A stretch of DNA of 53,695 nt from Lentisphaerae bacterium RIFOXYA12_64_32 (GTDB taxonomy: Bacteria > Verrucomicrobiota > Lentisphaeria > Oligosphaerales > YB12-FULL-65-16): contig MHBL01000390.1 of NCBI GenBank assembly GCA_001803235.1, positions 1-53,695 of the forward strand. Direction: 5' to 3'. Position numbers and translations under genes: made by a program. The notes beneath the pieces were generated by a model. It was not told where the DNA came from and made no database searches. It was given only the letters and a program-made list of their open reading frames with translations. Below, in pieces: positions 35,920 through 46,100 of the stretch. Positions within the stretch are counted from its first letter, which is position 1. Every line of letters begins with the position of its first letter.

Positions 35920-36153
35920 GGGGCAAGAGGGCTGTGGCACGGAGTGTTCAGGGTTCAGCCCTCCCGACATCCGGTTGCCACGGCGTCTTGTCACGACGTA
36001 GTGCCCGGACGAAGGCAGGGGCTTCTTCGCGAAGCCGTGGCCAGCGGGTGTCGAGGGGAAGAAGTGCCTCCAGACTTCGGCGTTCGACGTTCGAAGTTCA
36101 ACGTTCGGTGTTCGTCTTGGTTCCGGCTACGCCGGGTTAGGAGTTTGGACACC
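35920..36153 (+). repeat. Gap with heptad tracts
   Basis: GGAGTGTTCAGGGTTCAG at 35941-35958 (identical to 19617-19634) and five TTC-centred 7-base units at 36081-36115 (CGTTCGA twice, then AGTTCAA, CGTTCGG, TGTTCGT). No gene. Confidence 0.75.
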
Positions 36154-37239
36154 ATGAGAACCACGTGCAGGACCATGGCGTTGGTGGCGGGCGCGCTCCT
36201 GGCGGCGACGCCGGCCTTGGCGCAGCAGACTGGCGAACGCGTCCTCACCGGCTGGGGCGGCGGCAAGGCGGAGGACGTGGTGCCCAAGGCGGCCGAGGTC
36301 GGTTTTTCCGAACTGGTTGTGCACCACGAGAACGCTGCGAACTTCGCAACGTTCATCGAACTTGGCAAGCAGCACGGCATCGGCGTCTACGCCTGGGTGT
36401 ACCTGGGCGACATCCCTGCCTGGGAAAAGGCATTTCCCGACACCGAGCCACCGCTGCAGATCATGAGCCCGGCCGAGCAGGAGGCACTGAAGAAACTCCA
36501 GGCGGACAAGACGCCCGGCAAGTCGCGCTACCAGTTCGGCGGCGAGCCGGTAAACGAACTCGAGGTACTCGAAACGCCGCTGCTCTGCTTCCACGACCCG
36601 CGCGTGATCGAGGCGTTCAAGAAGCAGATCGACGAGATGCTGGCCGTCGCTGGCGTGCGCGGGGTCGCGTTCGACTACTTCGGGTACCGGAACTACCGCT
36701 GCTGCCTCTGTCCGACGTCACGGAAACTGCTCGAAACTTACCAGGCGCAGCACCCGGGCCTCGCACCCGACGTCGCCCTGCAGGGTTTCTCGCTCGACAC
36801 CCTGGTGGACTTCAACAACCGCCTGGCCGCCTATGCGTACTCCGTCAAGCCCGAGGCAAAGGTCATCACGCACGTCTACCCAGTCTACCTGCCCGAACCG
36901 TTGTACGGGAATCGGCTCAACCTCAATGCGTGCGGCCAGACCGCGGCGTGGTTCTTCGAGCCGTTCTGGAGCGTGGACAAGATCAAAGCTTACTCGCAAA
37001 CTATCGCCCAGGAGGCCAACCGCTACCACACCCGACCGCGCGGCGCCGCGCTGATCGGATACTACAACACGCCGGCCAACTTCCCCGTCAAGTCGCCAGA
37101 GCGCCTCCGGGCCGAACTGCAGGCCATCCTGGACGGCGGCTGTTCGCGGGTGCACGTCTGCTCGTTCAATGATGTCCTCAAGACCCCGGACGCGGCAGAC
37201 GTGTTCCGGAGCTTCTTCGGGAAGCCGGCGGGGAAGTAG
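36154..37239 (+). CDS. Exported TIM-barrel protein, putative glycosidase
   Basis: 361 residues with a clear signal peptide (MRTTCRTMALVAGALLAATP, cleavage after ALA). The body has barrel-type strands: FSELVVHHENAANFATFIEL, GIGVYAWVYLGDIP, GVRGVAFDYFGYRNYRC, AKVITHVYPVYLPEP, ALIGYYNTPANFP and CSRVHVCSFND. It has the look of the hypothetical glycosyl hydrolase/GHL families; the FDYFGYR aspartate is a plausible active-site residue. AGGAG lies 10 bases before the ATG. Follows the cytoplasmic barrel gene on the same strand, possibly for the same substrate. Confidence 0.6.
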   Translation: MRTTCRTMALVAGALLAATPALAQQTGERVLTGWGGGKAEDVVPKAAEVGFSELVVHHENAANFATFIELGKQHGIGVYAWVYLGDIPAWEKAFPDTEPPLQIMSPAEQEALKKLQADKTPGKSRYQFGGEPVNELEVLETPLLCFHDPRVIEAFKKQIDEMLAVAGVRGVAFDYFGYRNYRCCLCPTSRKLLETYQAQHPGLAPDVALQGFSLDTLVDFNNRLAAYAYSVKPEAKVITHVYPVYLPEPLYGNRLNLNACGQTAAWFFEPFWSVDKIKAYSQTIAQEANRYHTRPRGAALIGYYNTPANFPVKSPERLRAELQAILDGGCSRVHVCSFNDVLKTPDAADVFRSFFGKPAGK

Positions 37240-37578
37240 CCCTCCCCCCCCCACGGCCGCATGGCGACCAAGCCAACACCACCGGCTTGCACGTGTACGG
37301 CAAGACGGGACAGCGCAAGGTAGCAGCATGGCTCCAGCATTGCTCTGCTTCCACGGCGCATTGATCCACGACACCGACAGATGCCGGCGGCGTTCGTCTG
37401 GCAGTTCCCCGGTGCCGGACGGTCAACGGTTCGCGAACCGCGGACGCGTCGCGACCTTTGCGGCACGATAGGGCACGGCAAATGCGGAATGGGGGGTATA
37501 GTAGCACATTCGGATTGGCCCGAGGAATCGGCGACTTGGGCCTTGAGCCCCAAGTCGCAGAACAGAGAGCGACCGCAA
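37240..37578. other. Upstream region of the second pseudopilin
   Basis: A TATAGT at 37497-37502 could be a -10 element, but the -35 position (CACGGC, 17 bases upstream) is poor. No gene is seen. Confidence 0.35.
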
Positions 37579-38277
37579 ATGGCAATGCGAAAAACGAACC
37601 TGAGTTCCCGAGCTCGCGCCTTCACGCTGATCGAGCTCTTGGTGGTCATTTCGATCATCGCCATCCTCGCGTCGATGCTTCTGCCCTCACTCGTGTCCGC
37701 GAAGCGCGCGGCCAAGACCGCGATCTGCATAGGCAATCTCAAGCAGATCGGCCCGGCCGTCATGCTCTACCTGAGTGACAAGGAGGAGTTCTTCCCCGGG
37801 GCCATGTGGGGATCCGAATGGTTCTTCACGGACATGGCGCCATACATCGGCGTTGCCCACCCCACCGGAACGGTTACACCCGACAAGGCAAGCTGCTACT
37901 GGTGCCCGGAAGACAGCTACCGGAACAGCAGCCTGCCGACGTGGCCATGGAAGTGCCATCTGAGCTACGGTCAGAACTACTACATGCGGTGCGATTCCGG
38001 TGTCAAGATGAGGCAACATTCCATATTGAAGCGTCCAGCAGACCTGATCTACCTTGCCGACTCCTACGCCGGTCCGACCTCGGCCTATCCCGGGGCAAAC
38101 GTCGTCTTCAGCGTCAACTCCTGGCCGTTCCTGGCCACGGCCACCCCCGACTACGGCCTGGCCTTCCGACACAACGGGCAGAAAGCCATGTGCCTGTACG
38201 CCGACTTCCACGTGGCGTCCATGATCACCGCGAATCTGCTGGGCAGTTACGCCAAGTACACCTACGAGGCTCCGTAG
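37579..38277 (+). CDS. Type II secretion-like pseudopilin
   Basis: 232 residues. Leader MAMRKTNLSSRARA then FTLIELLVVISIIAILASML and LPSLVSAKRAAKTAICIGNLKQ. Conserved YWCP at about 113. The C-terminal region has FRHNGQKAMCLYADFHV, that is H-X9-D with Phe instead of the usual Gly after the Asp. Otherwise as the gene at 28098. Start codon ATG 37579 or the ATG two codons later; the ribosome-binding site is weak. It sits between two secreted-enzyme genes. Confidence 0.88.
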   Translation: MAMRKTNLSSRARAFTLIELLVVISIIAILASMLLPSLVSAKRAAKTAICIGNLKQIGPAVMLYLSDKEEFFPGAMWGSEWFFTDMAPYIGVAHPTGTVTPDKASCYWCPEDSYRNSSLPTWPWKCHLSYGQNYYMRCDSGVKMRQHSILKRPADLIYLADSYAGPTSAYPGANVVFSVNSWPFLATATPDYGLAFRHNGQKAMCLYADFHVASMITANLLGSYAKYTYEAP

Positions 38278-38470
38278 CCCCTGAGGCCATCGCCGGCATG
38301 CTCCGCTGCCTCCCCGCTGTGCCACGGGACCAAACACCCTGGCCGTACGACGCAAGTGCCTGCCGCACTTGAACTCGCAGACGTCACGGTGTAGTGTCTG
38401 TTGGTCCTCAGGCCATGGGGGGGAAGCAAAGTGTCGCTCGAGGCGGAACACGTCGTTGGGAGAACGAGAC

Positions 38471-39184
38471 ATGACTCCATCCGGCAGTGTCGAACACGCC
38501 GAGGCCTCAAGCCGCCGCCTGGCGGCGGCCTTCACTCTTATCGAACTGTTGGTCGTGATTGCGATCATCGCGATTCTCGCCTCAATGCTCCTGCCCGCGC
38601 TGCAGCAGGCCAAGGCCAAGGGACAACAGGCGACCTGCACGGGGAACCTGAAACAGCTCGTGACCGCGGAACTGATGTACATCGAGGACAGCGATGGCTG
38701 GTTCGTGCCCTACAGTTGGAACGGCTTCTGGGTGAACCTCCTCCAACCCTATATGGAAACCGATGACGCACACCGGTGCCCGACGCCGGCCTTCGCGAAG
38801 ACAGCCACCACGTTCTACTCCTATGGTGTCGTGTTCCCCACCTTCTCGCGTGACACGACTTGGGGCGGAGCCGGCTACACGCAACCGCGCATGGCCAGAA
38901 TGAGCTTGGTCAAGAACACGTCGGAGGCCATCATGATCATGGAATCAGAGGACTCCAACCCCCTGCCTCCGACACAGGGGCGACTGGTCTACTGCCCCAA
39001 GGTGTACGACGCCAACGTGGCGGGGCTGGCGTGGATCGGCACGACCTGGGGCATCCCCTTCCCCGGCCGCCACAGCCGCGGCAGCCTCACCGGCTACCCG
39101 GACGGCCATGCCGAATGGGTCAGCGACAACATCCTGCTGAACCGCGCCTCACCCTGCTGGCAAAAACAGCCGTCGTACTGGTAG
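38471..39184 (+). CDS. Type II secretion-like pseudopilin, H-X9-DG type
   Basis: 237 residues with leader MTPSGSVEHAEASSRRLAAA, then FTLIELLVVIAIIAILASML. Conserved HRCP corresponds to the (Y)WCP of the other two, and HSRGSLTGYPDGH gives the H-X9-DG motif. GGGAG is 10 bases before ATG 38471. It is adjacent to, and on the same strand as, another pseudopilin gene, with 193 bases between. Confidence 0.9.
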   Translation: MTPSGSVEHAEASSRRLAAAFTLIELLVVIAIIAILASMLLPALQQAKAKGQQATCTGNLKQLVTAELMYIEDSDGWFVPYSWNGFWVNLLQPYMETDDAHRCPTPAFAKTATTFYSYGVVFPTFSRDTTWGGAGYTQPRMARMSLVKNTSEAIMIMESEDSNPLPPTQGRLVYCPKVYDANVAGLAWIGTTWGIPFPGRHSRGSLTGYPDGHAEWVSDNILLNRASPCWQKQPSYW

Positions 39185-39528
39185 ACCACCGCCTGCAGCG
39201 TGCATCTTGATGTTCCACGCCCCTCCGGGCCAGGGCTGTTTCAAGATTCGTGACCGTAGCGTGCAGCGAGTACCCCCGGCGTGTCCCCACGCCGGGGGGG
39301 GGCGGCCTGAGGACAGGCCGCCCCTACCGGGTGTGCGCGGAGGCGTGGCCTTCCGAGACGTGGCGCCAGATCTTGAAACAGCCCTGCCTCCGGGCTTCCT
39401 CCCCTTGCTTTATGCCTGACGCGTCCTAAATTTCCTGAGCGGTCCCATACACGGCAGGTTGTTCGGTCGCCGTGCCCCGGACCGGACACCATACCGAAGT
39501 CGTCTAACGGAGGAAGGAGTCGCCGCTC
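39185..39528. repeat. Intergenic region with a miniature inverted-repeat element
   Basis: A perfect 17-bp inverted repeat (39231-39247 and 39370-39386) encloses two tight hairpins: CCCCCGGCGTG/CACGCCGGGGG (39273-39298) and GCGGCCTG/CAGGCCGC (39302-39321). It lies between pseudopilin 3 and the DUF4838 gene, which has a strong GGAGGAAGGAG site. No gene in it. Confidence 0.85.
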
Positions 39529-42500
39529 ATGCGCGTCACCTCTGTGCGTCAGATTCGCCTTCGCGTCCTCGCGCTGGCCACCGCTTTGCTTGCCAGCGCG
39601 TTCACAGCGCTGGCCCAGCCGGAACCCAGTCCGTACGTCGACAACCATTCTGCCAAACTCGACGCCTCTGATCTCTTGTCCTTGATGGAGAAGGGAAAAC
39701 CCAACGTAGAGATCGTCGTCATGCGCGGCAGTGCGCCGGTGGTCAGCTTCGCGGCCAAGGAGTTGAAGACCGTTCTGGATCAGGCCTTGGGCGGCAACGT
39801 CCCCACCGTCAGCAGTCTGAGCGGCGACGTGCCCGCCATCGTCCTGGGCGACAACGCCTGGACGCGCACCTGGGGCGCCGATGTGAAAGCCCTGCGGCGG
39901 GACGGCTTTGTCATCCAACGGCGCAAGGGCATGAAGAACGTCATCATCATCGCCGGCCGGGACGACCCGCGTGTCGATCCCGAGAAAGCCATCACCGGCG
40001 GAGCGTGGGAACAACTCTACGAGCGCGGTACACTCTTCGGCGTCTATGATTTTCTGGAACGGTTCGCGGCTGTCCGCTTCTACTTCCCGGGCGATGTCGG
40101 CACGGTCATCCCCAAGCTGACGGACATGCGAGTCCCGCTCATCGACGTCCGCGAAAATCCAGACTTCTCGGTACGCGCAGTGAACTGGTACAGCGCACCG
40201 TGGTTCCAGGAGTTCAAGGATAACCAGGACCGGCTCCGCACCCAGAACCTGGAACGCTATCGCCTGCGCGGCGACACCGTGTACACCCCGAACAACCACG
40301 GCCTGTCCCGCCTCGGCCTCGTCGAACGCTTCGGCCAGGACCGCACGGATTTCTTCGCGCTGCTGCCCGACGGCAACCGGGACAATGATCTGACCAAGCC
40401 CGGCCAGCACGGCCACCTCTGCTTCCAAAACGACGCCCTGCGCGAGGAAATCTACCGCGACGCCGAGGCCTACCTGAGCGGCAAACCGGCCACGTCGCGC
40501 GGCGTGGTGCACCGGTACGGCAACGTCTGGGACCCCAACAACTGCCAACCCGGCCATTTCTGCGTCACGCCCCCGGATGGCTTCATCCCGTGTGAGTGCC
40601 CCAAGTGCCTGCCGTTCAAGGAATCGGGGAAGATCGGTGACTCCGTATGGCAGTTCACAGCCGCCATCGCCAGCCGCCTGCAGCAGAACGGGGTGCCGGG
40701 CTTTCTGACCAGCATGGCCGGCGACGCCTACCGAGCAGTCCCCGACGTCGAACTGCCGGAAAATGTCCTGGTCACGCTGGCCCTGACCGGGCCCTGGGGC
40801 GAGGTGTCAGCCACGCAACAGGCCAAGGACGACCAACTCATTAAGGACTGGAATGCCAAGCTCGTCCCTCGCAAGGTCTGGCTCCGGAACACCATGAGCG
40901 ACGCCGACCAGAGCGTACCCGATGGCGTCCCGCCCATCTCGACCAAGAGCCTGGCCGCCTACTACCCCCGCGTCGGGCCCTCCATTCTGGGTGCGTTCAT
41001 CGAGACCGACACGGTTCCGTTCCTGTCGGACTATCTGAACTGGTACATCTATGCCAAGCTCGCCTGGAACATCAACACGGACGTCAACGCCCTGGTCAAG
41101 GAGCACCACCAGAGACTGTTCGGCCCAGCCGCACAGCAGATGAGCGAGTTCTTCGCGCGCCTTGAAGAGATATGGACCAGCAAGGTGTTGGGGCAGACGG
41201 TGGATACGCCAACCGGCCCCCAACGCCAGCGCCTCACCGAACTGGACATCTGGGAGAAGATCTACACCTTGGCGGAGATCGAGGGCTTCAATCAGTTGTT
41301 TGACGCCGCCGCCAAAAAGGCGGAGAAGGACGAAATCGTCACCCCACGACTGGCCTTCTTCCGCGATCAACTCTTGGGGAGCATAGTCCGCGGACGTGAC
41401 CGGTACATGGCCCGCAAGCGCCTGGTCGAGGACGCTGTCCTGGACGCGCTGCCGCTTGCCGAGGGCGAGACCATCACCGTCGACGGCAGCCTCGCCGACC
41501 CGGCCTGGCAGAAGGCCGAGCCCGTCCGCATGGTCACGACGCAGGACGAAACCATCCGTAAACCTGTGGTCACCACCACGGTGCGGGCAGTCTGGACGCG
41601 CGACTATCTCTATCTGGCCTACGACTGCCAGGAACCCCGGGTCGGAGACATGATCCTCAACGACCTGCCACGCGACGGAGACAAGATGTGGAACGACAGC
41701 GTCGTCGAGACATTCCTCAACCCGTCGGGAGACCGCCAGGGCTGCTACCAGTTCATTCTCACGGCCAAAGGCTGCCTGGCGGATGTCGCGCACACCCGCG
41801 ACGCGGAAGGAAAACTCACCGGCGACTGGCAGTGGAACTGCGAGGTCCAGGCCGCCGCCCAGGTCGGCGAGGGCCGCTGGACCGCGGAAATGGCCATTCC
41901 GCTCAAAGCACTCGGCGTCGAAAACGTCCAAACCGGCACAGAGATCGTGGCCAACTTCACGCGCGCCCGCCATGTCCAAGGCGTCCCCCGCGAGGAGGAC
42001 CAGAAATACACGGTCAGCCCCGCCATCACGTCCGGGTTCCTGGAGCCCAGCCAGTACGGCCGGGTGCGTTTCGTCGATCGAAAACCGCCCAACGAGTCCG
42101 TGGTGCGCAACGGCGACTTCGAAGGCGGTGAAACACTGGAAAGCCTGACGGACTGGACGATCCCCAAGGACGCCATCGACAAGGGCGTTGTGGCCCTGGA
42201 CACGGATGTTTCCTGCGATGGCGGACGCAGCCTTCGCATCACCAACGTCCTGGAAAAGCAGATCCAGGATCCGCCGTACGGTTGCCGTGTCGCCATTTCG
42301 CAACCGCTGCCGGACCTGAAACCCCGCACCCGCTACCTACTGACATTCTTCTTCCGCATCGAGAACGTGGAAGGCCCAAACGACGGTTCCGCCTGCGGCG
42401 CCAGCGTCAGCATATGGGCACCCGGCAACTTTTGCTTCCCGCAGAGCGGGTTCCGGGGTAGTGAAGCCTGGACGAAGCAGGGCTTCGAATTCACCACGCC

Positions 42501-42597
42501 GCCCGAAGCCGGCCCGGCCAGCACCATCAAACTGCTGCTGCAGAACGCCAACGGCACCGTGTGGTTCGACGACATTCGCGTTCGCCCGATCGATTGA
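39529..42597 (+). CDS. Exported DUF4838 protein with CBM9-like and CBM4/9-like C-terminal domains
   Basis: 1022 residues with a signal peptide (VLALATALLASAFTALAQ). Residues ~40-580 match the DUF4838 glycosidase-like family: an N-terminal alpha/beta domain (APVVSFAAKELKTVLDQALG, AIVLGDN, GVYDFLERFAAVRFYFPGD) and a barrel with RGDTVYTPNNHG. Residues ~640-860 form a CBM9-type domain (DGSLADPAWQKAEPVRMVTT, AVWTRDYLYLAYDCQEP). The end (~865-1022) is a CBM4/9-like jelly roll (RNGDFEGG...TVWFDDIRVRPID). Presumably a cell-surface or secreted enzyme for complex glycans. ATG 39529 has GGAGGAAGGAG 9 bases upstream. Confidence 0.85.
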   Translation: MRVTSVRQIRLRVLALATALLASAFTALAQPEPSPYVDNHSAKLDASDLLSLMEKGKPNVEIVVMRGSAPVVSFAAKELKTVLDQALGGNVPTVSSLSGDVPAIVLGDNAWTRTWGADVKALRRDGFVIQRRKGMKNVIIIAGRDDPRVDPEKAITGGAWEQLYERGTLFGVYDFLERFAAVRFYFPGDVGTVIPKLTDMRVPLIDVRENPDFSVRAVNWYSAPWFQEFKDNQDRLRTQNLERYRLRGDTVYTPNNHGLSRLGLVERFGQDRTDFFALLPDGNRDNDLTKPGQHGHLCFQNDALREEIYRDAEAYLSGKPATSRGVVHRYGNVWDPNNCQPGHFCVTPPDGFIPCECPKCLPFKESGKIGDSVWQFTAAIASRLQQNGVPGFLTSMAGDAYRAVPDVELPENVLVTLALTGPWGEVSATQQAKDDQLIKDWNAKLVPRKVWLRNTMSDADQSVPDGVPPISTKSLAAYYPRVGPSILGAFIETDTVPFLSDYLNWYIYAKLAWNINTDVNALVKEHHQRLFGPAAQQMSEFFARLEEIWTSKVLGQTVDTPTGPQRQRLTELDIWEKIYTLAEIEGFNQLFDAAAKKAEKDEIVTPRLAFFRDQLLGSIVRGRDRYMARKRLVEDAVLDALPLAEGETITVDGSLADPAWQKAEPVRMVTTQDETIRKPVVTTTVRAVWTRDYLYLAYDCQEPRVGDMILNDLPRDGDKMWNDSVVETFLNPSGDRQGCYQFILTAKGCLADVAHTRDAEGKLTGDWQWNCEVQAAAQVGEGRWTAEMAIPLKALGVENVQTGTEIVANFTRARHVQGVPREEDQKYTVSPAITSGFLEPSQYGRVRFVDRKPPNESVVRNGDFEGGETLESLTDWTIPKDAIDKGVVALDTDVSCDGGRSLRITNVLEKQIQDPPYGCRVAISQPLPDLKPRTRYLLTFFFRIENVEGPNDGSACGASVSIWAPGNFCFPQSGFRGSEAWTKQGFEFTTPPEAGPASTIKLLLQNANGTVWFDDIRVRPID

Positions 42598-43114
42598 CTC
42601 GGGGCTGCGCCTGTACCCGCCAATCTCCGTCTCTTGAGAAGACCATGCCATCGGCACCGTCCATCGACAGCCCAAGCGCGGACACGGTTCCTCCGCCGGC
42701 GACAACCTCGTCCCTCCCTGCCACCGCCGTTGATGGCCTGTCGCTGGTGCCGGGGTGAGCAGCCTCGCGACTCGTCGTCTCCGGTTCGGTAGCCCCGAGA
42801 TCCAGACCTCACCGCGCCAAGCTCGCAGCCCTGACAACTTGAACTCCCACGCCCGGCATCCGTGTCACGCCATGTGGAGTGCGGCGGCAGAGTCCAGCCC
42901 GGGAGGCGGGACGGCGACGCCGCTTTGGCTGGGGTACGTCACGCGGGGAACACGTCTCAGCCAAAGCGGTGTCGCGCCGCCCGTGGCGGACTTGCCGCCG
43001 CACTCCATAGGGCCACTCTCCTTCCCGGCGTCTTCTGCGCGGGTCAGACGGCTACAGGTGTGGGCGTTCAGGTTGCTCGATACGGTGAAGTCTGGATACC
43101 CTTCGCCGCGCCGT
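42598..43114. repeat. Intergenic region with long nested palindrome (element H)
   Basis: Outer arms TGGAGTGCGGCGGCA (42875-42889) and its exact complement (42993-43007), with inner arms 42915-42931 and 42958-42974 (one mismatch, CGACGCCGCTTTGGCTG type), give a ~133-base hairpin. It is roughly 108 bases beyond the leftward GH2 gene's stop codon and could act in its 3' region. I see no gene in the interval. Confidence 0.85.
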
Positions 43115-46100
43115 TCACCAGCGGTAGTAGCGGTAGGGATCGTCTCCGGCCACGGGTTCCTGCAGGTAGTAGCTGTTCAGCCACGGCGCCGGCGTGACCA
43201 GGCGCGGAGTCCCGGTCAATCCGCCCTTCTGGTACGTGTCGTTGACCCGTACGACCAGCACGTTCTCACCGTCAGCCTTCAGCAGCCCCGGCGTCATCTC
43301 GAACTCGCGCGGGAACGACCAGTAGTCCTTCGGGTTCGTCTGCTTGGTGTGCTCGCCAAGGAACGTCCCGTTCAGCCAGACCCACGACTCGTCGTCAACC
43401 GGCCCCAACTGCAGGATCATCTTGCCGGCGGTCATGCTAGCCGGGGTCGGGAACCGCACCCGATACCAGAACAGGCCATCGTAGTCCTTGAGTTCGGCGA
43501 ACTGGTCGTCGAACATGCCCGGCACCTTGACCGGCTGCCACCCGGTCTCGTCGTGGTCGGGCCGGAACCACTCTTCCTTCCGTCCCACATCCTGGCGGTC
43601 GACGAGCCCTTTCCACTCGGCGGGCAAAGGGACATCCCACGTCACCGGCGCACTCCCGAACTGCTCGATCAAGTGCGTCTTGGCCTGAACGCCCAAGTTT
43701 GCCAGCAGGCGTGAAAGGAGGAACACATTCCGCCGCCACGTGGTGCGCAGGTAGCCCTTGCTCGCGTCATCGAACATCCACGGCGCCGCCTGGCACAGCA
43801 CCACCGTCCCTTTCCCTTTGTGCACCACGCGCAACGCCGCGTTGCCCGCATTGCCATCCCCGACGGGCGACGTCAGCGCGGCGAGCGTCGGGCGCGTACG
43901 CCAGTGCACGTCGGCACTCGAGACGCCCGCCAGTTCCGGCGCGCCGGACGCCTCCAGCAGCGTGGACACGCTCGGTTCCGTCTGGGTCTGCACCATGCCG
44001 GGCAGGTTCCGCTCGAGTTCCTCGCCGCTCAGCCCCAGGCACAGCACGCGCAACCCCTGCTCGACGGCCGGACTCAGGTCGGCCAGCCCTGGCGCGCCCG
44101 GCCCCACCACCAGCACTGCGGAGTCCGCACTCGCCGCGGCGCCATTCCACGGCCCAGCCTCAACCCCGAGCCGCTGCAGCAATTCGGCACCGCGCCCGTC
44201 CCCGGCATAGCTCGCCGCTCGGACCGGTGCCGGTTTGGCCTGATCGAGGTATCGCAGCAGGTTCCCGCACAACTGCCGCGCCGCCGGGTCATCGAGCGTG
44301 CGGCCGGTCACGTCCAACTGGCAGAAGATCACCCGGCCCTGCCCTTCGGCATACTCAAGCAGCGGCGCATACTGCAGGTCGAACTCGCAGTCCACCAGCG
44401 GCAGGAACCCGCCGCGTTCCGGTTTCTCGATCAGCACGCTGGCCACGTTGCCGTAGTTACCGCACCGCCAGACCCGCGTGTTTTCGAACCCGCACCAGCG
44501 CCACTTCGGGTCATGTTCCTCGACCTCTGCCACCTCGTCGCCAGCGACCAGGTTCGGTGGCGTCAGCGTCGCCGCCCCGCGCCAGTCGCGCAGCAGCTCG
44601 TCCGTGATCCCATCCAGCGCGGCATGACCGGAAGCACGGACAAACACACGCCGCGCCCCATGCAGGTTGACGCGGAACCCCAGTCGCCGCTCCAGCACGT
44701 CGGCGGTCTGTTCGAAAATCAGCACGCGCAGTCCGTCTCGCACCCGGTTCAAGGACGGCAACGGCCCGTCGGGAGTCAACGCTTCACGCCCGACGACGAG
44801 GAGTCCGTACGGTGCGAGGTCCGCACCCGCGTCGAGCCGCTCGTACTTCACGCCCAGGCTGTCCAACAGTCTCGCCGTCTCACCCTTCGGATCGACCAAC
44901 GCGACGCGTGACGTTACGGACGCAGGCTGAACCGGCGGCATCACGTCGAACCGGAATGTGTCCTCCTGCCGCGCACCGCTGCCGAAGTCGAACTCCGCAC
45001 GCAGCGTGTACTCGCCCGGCTTGGCGTCGCCCGGCAGCGGCACTTCGATCGCCACCAGCGCCTTGTCTCCGGGTTTGACCGTCACTTGCCCACGGCCCGA
45101 TGAGCCGATTGTGGCCACGCTCCACGAGTACGCACAGTCGCGGTCCCGTCGCATGTCATTCACGACCACCAACTGTTTCCGCACCGTCTCGCCGGGCGTG
45201 AACACGTGACTCTTCTCGGTGAACCGGTCCGGCCCGCCGCCGACGTAGGCCATGAGCGGCATGTTCCAGCGCAGGAACGCCTTGCCCAGCGATGACGGCT
45301 CGAACTCGTCCGGCTCCAACGCCCAGATCAGTTGCCCCGCGGAGGACAGGCGGTCAGGGACGATTCCCGGGGCCTGCAACCCGTCCCAGCGCTTCGGGTT
45401 CTCCCGGCTGTCGACCTTCCGCACCCGGTTCCACAGCGCCTCCTGGTCCCAGGGCAGCATCGCCGAGGCGCCCCAGGTCCGGTGCGAACGCCAGTTGTCC
45501 GACGCGAACAGCGCCTGGATCTCCGTGTAGTTCTCCTCCTGCTGCCGCAGAAACTGGATGAGCCCCCCCCAGTGGAACGGCTTGCCCGCGGCCCAGAGCT
45601 TCTCCTCGTGCGCCATGGACTGCACCTTCAGCGGCGTCATCCGGTACGCTTCTTCGCCCTTGTACGGCGCGGCGAACTCCGAGTCCCAGACCTGCTGGAA
45701 CGCCTCACAGCGCCAGATGAACTGCGGCCCGCGGTAGCTCGACCACGACGAGATGTGCGGCAGCCCCCACTCGACGAAGAACAGCGGCTTCACGCCCTCG
45801 GTCGACCAGTGCTCGAGCCAGTCGCTGCGCTCCTGCCGCGGGGCCCAGTTCAGGTAACAGTTCACCGTGTGCAGGTCGTCCAGGTTCCCCGACTGGTGGT
45901 GGTACACCGGCCGCGTCGGGTCGAGCGACTTGACGACCTGCGCCGTCAGGTGCCCCTTCTTCCGCGCCACCGTGCGCCAGGGACTGCCCTTGTACGTGAG
46001 CGTGTCGGTCAGTCTGTCCGGGTCGTAGATCCCGTCGATCTTCTGCGGGTTCTGATCGCCGTAATACCCGGTCGCGTTGTGGTTCATGGCGTAGAGGATG

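Noticed and set aside
42755..43714. Plus-strand open frame between DUF4838 and the GH2-like gene
   Set aside because: It passes through the nested palindrome and then antisense to the GH2-like C-terminus, with no recognisable domain or ribosome-binding site.
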